Positions 8,228-15,802 of a stretch of 46,180 bases of DNA are shown one piece after another. This stretch comes from JBBSHS01 sp038232515. Its GTDB lineage: Bacteria; Actinomycetota; Acidimicrobiia; Acidimicrobiales; JAUJNH01. The translations under genes were made by a program, and so were the position numbers. The DNA is taken from contig JBBSHS010000011.1 of assembly GCA_038232515.1 (NCBI GenBank), forward strand, positions 1 through 46,180, in the 5' to 3' direction. The notes beneath the pieces are model-generated. The model did not search any database. It was not told the DNA's origin and saw only the letters and a program-made list of their open reading frames with translations. How positions within the stretch are numbered: the first letter of the stretch is position 1; each line of letters begins with the position of its first letter.

Positions 8228-9127
8228 CTAGAACCGCCACGGAAAGGCCGACCAGTCCGGGGGCCGCTTCTCCAGAAAGGCCTCGCGCCCCTCGGCTGCC
8301 TCGTCGGTCATGTAGGCCAATCTGGTGGCTTCGCCGGCGAAGACCTGTTGGCCCACCAGCCCGTCATCGATCAGGTTGAGGGCGAACTTGGCCATCCGCT
8401 GGGCGGTCGGGCTCTTGGCGTTGACGCCGGCGGCCCAGTCGAGCGCCGTCCGCTCCAGGTCCTGGTGGGGGACGACGGCGTTCACCATTCCCATCTCGTG
8501 AGCCTCGTCAGCCGTGTACTCCATGCCCAGGAAGAAGACCTCCCGTGCCCGCTTCTGGCCGATCTGGCGGGCTAGGTAAGCCGAGCCGAACCCGCCGTCG
8601 AAGCTCGCCACGTCGGTGTCGGTCTGTTTGAAGCGGGCGTGCTCGCGGCTGGCCAGCGTGAGGTCGCACACCACGTGGAGGCTGTGGCCGCCGCCGGCCG
8701 CCCAACCGGGCACGGCGCAGATGACAACCTTGGGCATGAACCGGATGAGGCGCTGCACCTCCAGGATGTGAAGGCGGCCGGTTCGGCCCGGGTCGATGGT
8801 CGTTGCCGTCTCGCCTGCGGCGTAGCGGTATCCGTCGCGACCGCGGATCCTCTGGTCGCCGCCCGAGCAGAACGCCCATCCTCCGTCCTTGGACGACGGG
8901 CCGTTCCCGGTGAGCACGACACAGCCCACGTCGCTGCTCATGCGGGCGTGGTCCAGGGCCTGGTACAGCTCGTCCACGGTGTGGGGCCGGAAGGCGTTGC
9001 GGACCTCGGGCCGATTGAACGCCACCCGAACGGTGCCCTGGTCCACGGCGCGGTGGTAGGTGACGTCGGTGAAGTCGAAGCCCTCAACCTGGCGCCAGGC
9101 GGTGGCGTCGAACAGCTCCGAGACCAT
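8228..9127 (-). CDS. menB: 1,4-dihydroxy-2-naphthoyl-CoA synthase MenB
   Basis: Closes the naphthoate ring of o-succinylbenzoyl-CoA in menaquinone synthesis (crotonase fold). The 299-residue protein carries MenB-specific motifs. RPEVRNAFRPHTVDEL is the first, then CSGGDQRIRGRDGY. The oxyanion-hole segment is PGWAAGGGHSLHVVCDLTLA. The MenB signature DVASFDGGFGSAYLARQIGQ then KRAREVFFLG follows, and the C-terminal EGREAFLEKRPPDWSAFPW is also typical. The Gly-rich SFDGG segment is that of bicarbonate-dependent MenB enzymes. The start is ATG at 9127 with GAGGAGGG just upstream; a TAACGT hexamer (9151-9156) may be its -10 box. No other men gene is in the window. Menaquinone fits an actinobacterial respiratory chain. 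Confidence 0.96.
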   Translation of the reverse strand: MVSELFDATAWRQVEGFDFTDVTYHRAVDQGTVRVAFNRPEVRNAFRPHTVDELYQALDHARMSSDVGCVVLTGNGPSSKDGGWAFCSGGDQRIRGRDGYRYAAGETATTIDPGRTGRLHILEVQRLIRFMPKVVICAVPGWAAGGGHSLHVVCDLTLASREHARFKQTDTDVASFDGGFGSAYLARQIGQKRAREVFFLGMEYTADEAHEMGMVNAVVPHQDLERTALDWAAGVNAKSPTAQRMAKFALNLIDDGLVGQQVFAGEATRLAYMTDEAAEGREAFLEKRPPDWSAFPWRF

Positions 9128-9211
9128 TGCCCTCCTCGTCGAAGTTGCCGACGTTAGGTGCTGTGCCCGTAGGGCTGCCGGTGTGGCCCGAGGATGGAAT
9201 GATTGAATTGG

Positions 9212-9222
9212 CAACGACGTTG
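9212..9222. promoter_or_regulatory. short inverted repeat in the menB-pirin divergent region
   Basis: CAACG-A-CGTTG is a perfect 5-bp inverted repeat lying between the two divergent starts, 29 nt before the pirin GTG. It could be an operator, but it is short enough to occur by chance. Confidence 0.2.
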
Positions 9223-9251
9223 TCCGCAGTGCTCGCCCCGAGGAGGTCCCT

Positions 9252-10214
9252 GTGCCCGCCGTACACGTCGACGACCTGCTGCGCCTGCCCGCTCTTGACG
9301 CCCCCGCCCCGATGTCGGTTGACCGGCCCGTCGTGTCGCTCACCGACGCACCCGCGGCCCTGGAGGGCGAAGGCTTCCCGGTGCGACGGGCTTTCGCCGG
9401 CGTCTCCCCGTCGCAGCTCGACCCGTTCGTCCACATGGACCAGATGGGCGAAGTGAACTACGCGCCCGGTGAGCCCAGGGGAACGGCGTGGCACCCCCAC
9501 CGGGGCTTCGAGACCGTGACATACATCATCGACGGCACGTTCCAGCACCAGGACTCCACCGGCGGCGGCGGTCTGATCGCCGACGGCGCCACCCAGTGGA
9601 TGACGGCCGGGGCCGGCATCCTGCACATCGAGGTTCCGCCCGAGGAGCTGGTGGTGTCGGGCGGTCTCTTCCACGGCGTCCAGCTCTGGGTCAACCTCCC
9701 CGCCGCCCAGAAGTGGGTGCCACCGCGCTACCAGGACATCGCCGCCGGCCACGTCACATTGGTGTCGTCCCACGACGGTGGCGCCCTTGTCCGGGTGATC
9801 GCCGGCCAGGTCGCCGACCACGCCGGCCCGGGTGTCACCCACACGCCCATCGCCATGGTCCACGCCACCGTCAGCTCCGGCGCCCATGTGGAGTTGCCCT
9901 GGGAGCCCGGGTTCAACGCCCTCGTCTACGCACTGGCTGGGCGGGGCACCATCGGCCCCGGTCGCCGCCCGCTGGTCGAAGGTCAGCTGGCGGTCATGGG
10001 TGCCGGTCACCACCTCAGCGTGGCGGCCGACCAGGTTCAGAACGGTCGCGCCCCGGCGCTGGAGATCCTCGTGCTGGGGGGACGGCCCATCCGCGAGCCG
10101 ATGGCCCGCTATGGCCCCTTCGTTATGAACACCAGGGCCGAGCTGGCCCAGGCCTTCGACGACTACCAGTCAGGACGTATGGGCACTGTCCCCGCCACCC
10201 ACATCGGCCACTGA
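9252..10214 (+). CDS. pirin-family bicupin protein
   Basis: An iron-binding double-cupin protein; family members act as redox-sensitive regulators or quercetin dioxygenase-like enzymes. The 320-residue protein has the pirin N-terminal cupin with DPFVHMDQMGEVNYAPG. The metal motif HPHRGFETVTYIIDGTFQHQ supplies two His, and AGAGILHIEVPPEE supplies a further His and the Glu. The C-terminal cupin contains LPWEPGFNALVYALAGRG. The start is GTG at 9252, with AGGAGG 7 nt upstream. It is divergent from menB across 124 bp. Function in this organism is not readable beyond the family. Confidence 0.92.
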   Translation: MPAVHVDDLLRLPALDAPAPMSVDRPVVSLTDAPAALEGEGFPVRRAFAGVSPSQLDPFVHMDQMGEVNYAPGEPRGTAWHPHRGFETVTYIIDGTFQHQDSTGGGGLIADGATQWMTAGAGILHIEVPPEELVVSGGLFHGVQLWVNLPAAQKWVPPRYQDIAAGHVTLVSSHDGGALVRVIAGQVADHAGPGVTHTPIAMVHATVSSGAHVELPWEPGFNALVYALAGRGTIGPGRRPLVEGQLAVMGAGHHLSVAADQVQNGRAPALEILVLGGRPIREPMARYGPFVMNTRAELAQAFDDYQSGRMGTVPATHIGH

Positions 10215-10271
10215 GCCGAAGCCGGCCGTGGTCGGGCTTTGAGCGATTGGGCCGCTTCAGCCGGGGATCGA

Positions 10272-10565
10272 TCAGCGCAGTAGCTCCGCCGGCACCACGC
10301 GAACCGGGAACGGTCGGTCGGTGTAGTAGGCCTCCGAGCCGCTGACCCGGGCTTTCTCCTCATAGGCGTCGCCGACCAGCCGGAGCACCATGAGGCTGGG
10401 CTCGTCGGGATCCACGACCCAGTAACACGCGGCCCCTCCCTCGGCGTAGATACGGCGCTTCTCGGAGAGGTCGCGGCCCCGCCCGCTGGGCGAGAGGATC
10501 TCGACCACCGGGAGTGGCGGGCGTTCGATGGCCCGTGGGCCGATGGCCTCAGGGCCGCGGCGTGA
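10272..10565 (-). pseudogene. Uma2/DUF820 nuclease-like gene, 3' remnant
   Basis: The frame encodes the C-terminal half of a Uma2-family (PD-(D/E)XK-like) protein: PPLPVVEILSPSGRGRDLSE, then KRRIYAEGGAACYWVVDPDE, ending VVPAELLR. Intact members are about 180-200 residues; here only ~97 codons remain. The N-terminal part that carries an early active-site acid is missing. Upstream, in the same frame, lies the stop codon of the VanY-like gene at 10566. A GTG at 10508 could still start a 78-residue peptide, but the gene is almost certainly a relic. These genes are commonly scattered, multicopy and often decayed. Confidence 0.75.
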
Positions 10566-11585
10566 TCAGTTTCCGTTGACGCTCCAGTGCCAGGGTTCGC
10601 TGGCCAGGTTCCGGAGGCCGTACCGGAGACCGTTGGCCGCCAACCACTGCCAGGCTGGTTCGTCCCGGGAGACGATGAGAGATCCCCCATCCGTGAAGTC
10701 GATGGCGAGGCCGCGCTCATGCATGGAGCGGCCGGGCCGGGCAGTCGGCGGTACGCACTCGCCCGCCGGCCGGTCGAACACGTCGAAGTCTGTTGGACCG
10801 CAATGGGCGCGGCGAAGCTCGACTTGGCGATCTGAGGAGCGGTAACCGCTCCCGCCCAGGTGCAGACCAGCGGCGCGAGCGGCGCCCAGAAGACTCGCCA
10901 CCTGCTGTCCTATGGCTGCATGCACCACGATGCCCTCGACCCGCACCAGCGGGACCGAGGTGAGTGACACCGCCAATCCGGAGTCACCTTCCACGTCGGT
11001 CTCGAGGCCCTGTGCCAACTCTGTCTGGCGCTGCTGAAGAGCCGTGAGAGCCGTGAGTGCGGCGTCGGCGGCTGCCGACCTCGCCTGGGCCTCGCCGGCG
11101 GCCTTGCTGGCGACCGCATCGGCCAGATCCAGCCGCGCCCGAGTGGTCCGTGCCTCGACCAGAACGGCGGCGCCACCGGCCAGGCGTACGCGCAGATACT
11201 CCAGAGCCCGTATCGGGTCAACGGAGGTGTTGCCGGCCGCGGAGGAAACGTGGAGGGGAGCCACGTAGTCCGCTCTGGCCTGCAGGATCAGCGACCGTCT
11301 GGTCTCTTCGAACCTCGTCGCCGCCGCGGCCGCCTCCGCCGCCAGGTCCCGCGCCTGCGCCTCCGCCTGGACCTGAGCGCCATGGGCGGCGTCGGCTGAG
11401 CGGGCTGCTTCCTGGATGGGCGCTCTCAGCGCCAGCAGCCCCTGCGTGACCGGCTGGGCCACGGCGTTGACCGGGTCGGTCGGAGGCGGCGGGCTGCTCC
11501 CTCCGGTCTGGGCCCCGGCAGTCGCCATCGGTGCCAGGAAGAGGGCAAGGCCCACGGCGAACGCACCGAGCCCCCTCACCAGCAT
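10566..11585 (-). CDS. secreted M15/VanY-type D-alanyl-D-alanine carboxypeptidase with coiled-coil stalk
   Basis: A predicted exported peptidoglycan L,D/D,D-peptidase. The 339-residue protein starts with a signal peptide (MLVRGLGAFAVGLALFLAPM, cleavage near AGA). A Pro-rich patch and a long Ala/Glu/Arg-rich helical stalk of about 150 residues follow. The C-terminal ~110 residues hold the M15 zinc site: GSGYRSSDRQVELR, then SMHERGLAIDF (His and Asp ligands) and EPWHWS (catalytic region and third ligand). This stalk-plus-VanY layout is common in actinobacteria. The start is ATG at 11585. It lies 40 nt after the cation transporter, so it may be the last gene of the PknG locus transcript, but a promoter in the gap cannot be excluded. 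Confidence 0.88.
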   Translation of the reverse strand: MLVRGLGAFAVGLALFLAPMATAGAQTGGSSPPPPTDPVNAVAQPVTQGLLALRAPIQEAARSADAAHGAQVQAEAQARDLAAEAAAAATRFEETRRSLILQARADYVAPLHVSSAAGNTSVDPIRALEYLRVRLAGGAAVLVEARTTRARLDLADAVASKAAGEAQARSAAADAALTALTALQQRQTELAQGLETDVEGDSGLAVSLTSVPLVRVEGIVVHAAIGQQVASLLGAARAAGLHLGGSGYRSSDRQVELRRAHCGPTDFDVFDRPAGECVPPTARPGRSMHERGLAIDFTDGGSLIVSRDEPAWQWLAANGLRYGLRNLASEPWHWSVNGN

Positions 11586-11625
11586 CGGGACACGCCAGCA
11601 AACGCTACACGGTGCATGCCTCGGG

Positions 11626-12648
11626 TTACCCTCGACCAGCCGGGGGTGACGCCAGAATGACGGGGCCCATGGCACACCAGTCGCCGACGTCGCTGCAGGT
11701 TTCGCATTCGAGCTCGAGGGTGGAGTGGGCGATCCGGTAAGGCTCGGTGATGGCCCGCTTGACCGCTTCTCCGACGATCTGAGCTTCCTCCAAAGTGGGA
11801 CTGCCGTCCAGCACGAGGTGGGCGGACAGGGCCCTAAGCTCGCTGGAGAGGCTCCAGACGTGTAGGTCATGGACGTGCTCCACGCCGTCGATGGCTTCGA
11901 TGGTGGCGGTCAGGTGGTCGGTATCGAGGCCGGCAGGCGTCGATTCCAGCAGGACGTCGCCAGTGGAACGCAGCAGCAGCCACGCCTGCCAGGCGATGAG
12001 CAGGCCGATGCCGAGCGACACGGCGGGGTCGAGGCGGGTGAACCGGCCGGTGACAAGGATGACCGCACCAGCGACGGCGACGCCTACCGAGGCGAGGGCG
12101 TCGCCAGCCAGGTGCAGCCGCACCGATCGCATGTTGAGGTCTCCGGTGCCCCGGTGATGATCGCCGTGACCGCCGTGGTCGTGGCCTTCGCGCAGTGCCA
12201 GGGCGGCGATCAGGTTGGCGAAAGTGGCCACGGTGGCGACGATGACCACCATGCCGCCGCGGACGGCTTCGGGGTGCAGGAGTCGTCGGACGCCCTCGTA
12301 GATGATGAGCACGGTGATGGCCAGGATGGTGGCGGCGTTGGCCTGAGCGGCCAGGATCGTGCCCCGGTGAAAGCCGAAGGAGCGTTCCGTAGTCGGGCGC
12401 CGCCGGGCCCAGCGGACGGCCACCAGCGAGACCACGACGGCGGCGACATCGGCCAGGTTGTGACCGCCGTCGGCCAGGAGCCCGAGCGAGTGGGCAGCCA
12501 GTCCGAAGGCGACCTGGATGGCGACGATGACGATGTTCAGGACGAGCGCCAGCCGCAGCCTGGCTTCGCGTCGGCGGCTCGGCGCCGAGCGGCGATCGCC
12601 GGTGTCGCTGGTGAGCGGTGCGACGTGGTCATATGACGGCATGTGCAT
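11626..12648 (-). CDS. cation diffusion facilitator (CzcD/ZitB-type) transporter
   Basis: A predicted Zn2+/Co2+/Cd2+ exporter in the cytoplasmic membrane. The 340-residue protein has six hydrophobic segments. The two metal-site motifs are GLLADGGHNLADV in TM2 and LHLAGDALASVG in TM5. A His-rich loop (EGHDHGGHGDHH) between TM4 and TM5 is typical of zinc-type members. The cytoplasmic C-terminal domain has VEHVHDLHVWSLSSELRALS. Its ATG overlaps the stop of the FHA gene (TGATG at 12646-12650), so the two are translationally coupled. A cation exporter is not an expected member of a PknG locus. Confidence 0.95.
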   Translation of the reverse strand: MHMPSYDHVAPLTSDTGDRRSAPSRRREARLRLALVLNIVIVAIQVAFGLAAHSLGLLADGGHNLADVAAVVVSLVAVRWARRRPTTERSFGFHRGTILAAQANAATILAITVLIIYEGVRRLLHPEAVRGGMVVIVATVATFANLIAALALREGHDHGGHGDHHRGTGDLNMRSVRLHLAGDALASVGVAVAGAVILVTGRFTRLDPAVSLGIGLLIAWQAWLLLRSTGDVLLESTPAGLDTDHLTATIEAIDGVEHVHDLHVWSLSSELRALSAHLVLDGSPTLEEAQIVGEAVKRAITEPYRIAHSTLELECETCSDVGDWCAMGPVILASPPAGRG

Positions 12649-13394
12649 CAGGCCTGGGAGGCCGGCCGGGCGTGGATGGTGATGGTCGTCCAGGCACCCA
12701 GATGGAGGCGGTCGCCGCTGGCCAGCGGCACGGGGACGTTGGGTGCGACGGGCCGGGGGTCGTCGTTGACGGTGGTGCCGTTCGTGGAGCCGGGGTCGAC
12801 CAGCGCGTACGAGCCATCGTCTTGGAGCACGAGCAGGGCGTGGAGATGGGAAATGCCGCCGTCCTCAGGCCGGCCGGATAGGTCGATCCCCGGAGCGATG
12901 CCCCGGGCGGTGCTGCGACGACCGATGCTGATCTCGACTCCCGACAGAGCGAAGGTGCGTTCGGGATAGTGGGGCGGGAAGGTCACACCTTGGGGGTCGA
13001 GCCGTTCGAAGTACGAGCGGTCGGCGACGGCCACCGCCTCCCAGGCCGGATCAGTGGCCGCCGGCGACGGTCCGCCGGATGCCGCCGGCTCACCGGGTGG
13101 CTGGGCCTCGACCGGCACGACCGGCACAACCGGGGTGGACGGGGTCTCCGGCTCGGACGGTCCCGGGGCCGGCCCGGGTGCCGCCGCCGCGAAGTCGTAG
13201 CCGCACTCCTCGCAGAACTGGTCGGCCGGGTTGCGGGGGAAAGCGCAGTTGGGACAGGCGATGGTGAGCACGGTGGGTGGCCCCGCCGCCGGGTCGGCGG
13301 CTGCGGGCGGGGTGCCCCCGATCCTCGCCCCGCACTGGTCGCAGTAGTCGCCGGTGGTGGAGGCGTGGCCATTGGGACAGACGGCGGCGCTCAT
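12648..13394 (-). CDS. zinc-ribbon and FHA-domain protein (phosphothreonine reader)
   Basis: A likely cytoplasmic phosphopeptide-binding partner of the PknG-like kinase. The 248-residue protein has a first Cys/His cluster (C6, H10, C18, C21) and a second CxxC...CxxC ribbon (C47, C50, C61, C64). A Pro/Ala-rich linker follows, then a C-terminal FHA domain (about 145-243). The key FHA residues are present: GRR at 158-160, SHLH at 182-185 and NG at 205-206. It differs from mycobacterial GarA, the known PknG substrate: the N-terminal ETTS-type phospho-site is absent, and only a TP-rich linker (PETPSTP, 82-88) could be phosphorylated. It starts with ATG overlapping the VWA stop (ATGA). Confidence 0.9.
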   Translation of the reverse strand: MSAAVCPNGHASTTGDYCDQCGARIGGTPPAAADPAAGPPTVLTIACPNCAFPRNPADQFCEECGYDFAAAAPGPAPGPSEPETPSTPVVPVVPVEAQPPGEPAASGGPSPAATDPAWEAVAVADRSYFERLDPQGVTFPPHYPERTFALSGVEISIGRRSTARGIAPGIDLSGRPEDGGISHLHALLVLQDDGSYALVDPGSTNGTTVNDDPRPVAPNVPVPLASGDRLHLGAWTTITIHARPASQA

Positions 13395-14671
13395 GTGCTC
13401 TTCCCCAGGCGGACGGTCTTGGTCGAGCGGGTGTCGAGTGCCATCTCGTCGGCGTCTTCGACCTGGCGTTTCAAGCGGACGGTGCCCGAGGAGGCGTCCT
13501 CGACGTCGACGACCTTGGCCAGCAGCTTGGTGGTGGCCTCGTTGCCCGCCTCGGCGGCCAGCTGCACGGCCCGGCCCAGCTTCACGGTGGCCGTCTCCTC
13601 GTCGCCCTGTTTACGGGCCTCCAGCCCCTCCTGGATGTTCTGGGCCAGCTCGGCCTGCCCGGTGTAGTGCGCCACCGCCTGGTTGATGCGGGTCGACAGT
13701 TGGGTGTCGTCGGTCCAGATGGCCTTGACCAGCGTCTGCGACTGCGGCTGGTCATCGACCACCAGGCTCACCCGGCCGGCCAGCATCTCGTCGCCCACGT
13801 TGCCGGCTCTGACCTTGATGCACAGGTGGTAGTCGCGGGACTCGTCCCCCCAGGCGCCGGTCGGGAAGTCGGCGGTGAGCGGGTTGACGGCCGTCCGTTT
13901 GGGGGTCAGGTCCTCGATGTTGGGCGACACCTGCTTCACGAACATGACATCGGCGCCCTGCGGGGCCCAGAGTCGGAGGACGACGTTGTTGACGGCCTTG
14001 CCCATGGCCGCTTCGATCATCGCCTGGAAGTCGGCCTCCAACCCGGCCGGGTCGGCGATGATGTCGACGGTGCCGAGGAGGGCGGTGGCCACCTTGCGGA
14101 GCTCGCTCACCACCCAGTCCGTGCCCACGCCCCGGCAGTCGCACTGGAAGTGGCTCTGGCAGGCGGCCAGCACCTGGTCGAGGTACTGCGGGTACTCGCC
14201 TTCGTCCTTGCCGTCGGTGAGGAGGATGGCGTGGTGGATGGCGGCGGGCTGCTGGGCGAAGAGCTGGTCGGCCAGCACCAGCCACTCGCCGATGGCCGTC
14301 CCCCCGTTGGCCCGCAGCCTGGCCACCTCGGCGCCCGCCTCGGCCCGCGTCTGCGGTGATGCCCGGACCAGGCCGCCGGTGGGCGGGAAGACCTGCGTGG
14401 CCGTCTTGGTACCGGCGATGACGGCGAACCACACTCCGTCACGCAGGCAGCCGATGGCCGTCGTCGTGGCCTGGCGGGCGGCCCTGATCTTGCTGGGCGG
14501 GTAGTCCATCGAGCCCGAACAGTCGATGACGATGACCTCGACGGCCTCGGTCGGAGCCGATGCCCCGTCCGCTCCGGCGCCTTTGGCGGTGACCGTGACC
14601 ACCGCGTTCACCTCGGTGGTCCCTTCAGGCAGGTACTCGTTCTGGTAGGTCTCGGCGGTGAACGTGCTCAC
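13391..14671 (-). CDS. von Willebrand factor A domain protein
   Basis: A 426-residue cytoplasmic protein with no signal peptide. A VWA domain spans about residues 44-230, with a complete MIDAS start D50-x-S52-x-S54 (VIVIDCSGSMD), GGTAIGEWL and the LLTDGKDEGEYP strand. The C-terminal half is beta-rich and then helical, unassigned. It may act as a metal-dependent protein-binding scaffold. Its GTG start overlaps the phosphatase stop and its own stop overlaps the FHA start, so it is translated in a coupled chain. VWA genes beside PP2C, FHA and PknG genes recur in actinobacteria (from memory), but I know of no defined biochemical role here. Confidence 0.9.
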   Translation of the reverse strand: MSTFTAETYQNEYLPEGTTEVNAVVTVTAKGAGADGASAPTEAVEVIVIDCSGSMDYPPSKIRAARQATTTAIGCLRDGVWFAVIAGTKTATQVFPPTGGLVRASPQTRAEAGAEVARLRANGGTAIGEWLVLADQLFAQQPAAIHHAILLTDGKDEGEYPQYLDQVLAACQSHFQCDCRGVGTDWVVSELRKVATALLGTVDIIADPAGLEADFQAMIEAAMGKAVNNVVLRLWAPQGADVMFVKQVSPNIEDLTPKRTAVNPLTADFPTGAWGDESRDYHLCIKVRAGNVGDEMLAGRVSLVVDDQPQSQTLVKAIWTDDTQLSTRINQAVAHYTGQAELAQNIQEGLEARKQGDEETATVKLGRAVQLAAEAGNEATTKLLAKVVDVEDASSGTVRLKRQVEDADEMALDTRSTKTVRLGKST

Positions 14672-15777
14672 GCGGATGGCGTCTCCTGTGGAGGTCCGGC
14701 AGGGTCGATGGGGATCACGATGATGGTGATGTTGTCGCGGCCGCCCGAGTCAAGGGCGAAGTGGGTGAGGTGCCGGGCAACGGACAACGCCGGCGCGGTG
14801 CCGCCGGCGAGGCTCCCACTGGGGCCCTCCGGACCGTCGGGCCCGTCGGCCCCGCCGACGGCGACGGCACCGGCCAGCTCGGCGATGCGGTCGGCGTCGG
14901 GGGCGTAGTTCCACAGGCCGTCCGAGCACAACAGTAGGGTCCCAGGACCGGCCGGTACGAACGTGGTGACGTGAGGCTGGCCGTCGGGAGCATCGGCCCC
15001 GATCCACCGGGTGATCGAGTGGGCCCGCGGGTCGGCCTCCGCCTCACCCTCCGTCATGGAGCCGGTGGCCGCCATCTCCGTGGCCCAAGAATCGTCGGTG
15101 GTGAGGCGCTGGGGATGGGGCGGTCCGAGCCAGTAGGCCCGGCTGTCGCCCAGCCAGCCCAGCGTGGCCCGGCCGCCGTGGACCACCGCCGACACGAAGG
15201 TGCACGACGGTGCGGGAAGTTGGCCCTCCGGTTCGTAGACGAGCGAGGTCACGGCCGCCTGGGCGGAGGCGATGGCGTCGACGGTGGCCTGCTCGAGCTG
15301 GTCGGGCCGGTGCCGCACGGCCTCGGCCAGCACCTCGGCGGCGGCGTCGACGGCTGCCTGCGAGGCCATGTCGGGATCGATGCTGGTGGACACGCCGTCG
15401 CACACGACGGCCACCACCGTCGGCTCGACCACCCAGGCCAGCGCCATGGCGTCCTCGTTGCGGCGGTGGTGCAGACCACGGTCGGTCACGCCCGCCACCG
15501 CCTTCAGGTCGATCTCCTGGTGATCGCGGGGACTGGGCTGTTTGAAGCCGCACTGTTGGCAGTAGCCATCGCCCCCGACGAGCTCCGGACCGGCACCGCA
15601 CTGGACGCAGGCGCCGGGTGCCGGCTGGCTGGCGTCGGCCTCGGGGTCCGCCGTCGGCGCCGGGGCCGGGCCGGGGTCCTCCGTCGGGTTCAGCGTCGCC
15701 CCGCACGATTCACAGAACCGATCGGCGGCCAGCGCCACGGCTGCGCACGATGGGCACACCATCTCGGTCGCGTTCAT
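14668..15777 (-). CDS. PP2C-family Ser/Thr protein phosphatase with double zinc ribbon
   Basis: A predicted Mn2+/Mg2+-dependent phosphatase opposing the PknG-like kinase. The 369-residue protein begins with two CxxC...CxxC ribbons (C8, C11, C22, C25 and C57, C60, C73, C76). A PP2C domain follows from ~90 to the end. Metal ligands are visible in HRRNEDA (Asp109) and VVCDGVS (Asp127), and late motifs are LLCSDGLWNY and GGRDNITIIVI. A Gly/Asp/Pro-rich insertion (GGADGPDGPEGPSG) lies near the C-terminus. It starts with ATG 25 nt after the pknG stop. There is no membrane segment, so it is soluble, like the kinase. Confidence 0.94.
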   Translation of the reverse strand: MNATEMVCPSCAAVALAADRFCESCGATLNPTEDPGPAPAPTADPEADASQPAPGACVQCGAGPELVGGDGYCQQCGFKQPSPRDHQEIDLKAVAGVTDRGLHHRRNEDAMALAWVVEPTVVAVVCDGVSTSIDPDMASQAAVDAAAEVLAEAVRHRPDQLEQATVDAIASAQAAVTSLVYEPEGQLPAPSCTFVSAVVHGGRATLGWLGDSRAYWLGPPHPQRLTTDDSWATEMAATGSMTEGEAEADPRAHSITRWIGADAPDGQPHVTTFVPAGPGTLLLCSDGLWNYAPDADRIAELAGAVAVGGADGPDGPEGPSGSLAGGTAPALSVARHLTHFALDSGGRDNITIIVIPIDPAGPPQETPSA

Positions 15778-15802
15778 CGGAGCCCCTCCCCCTTGGGTGC
15801 GC

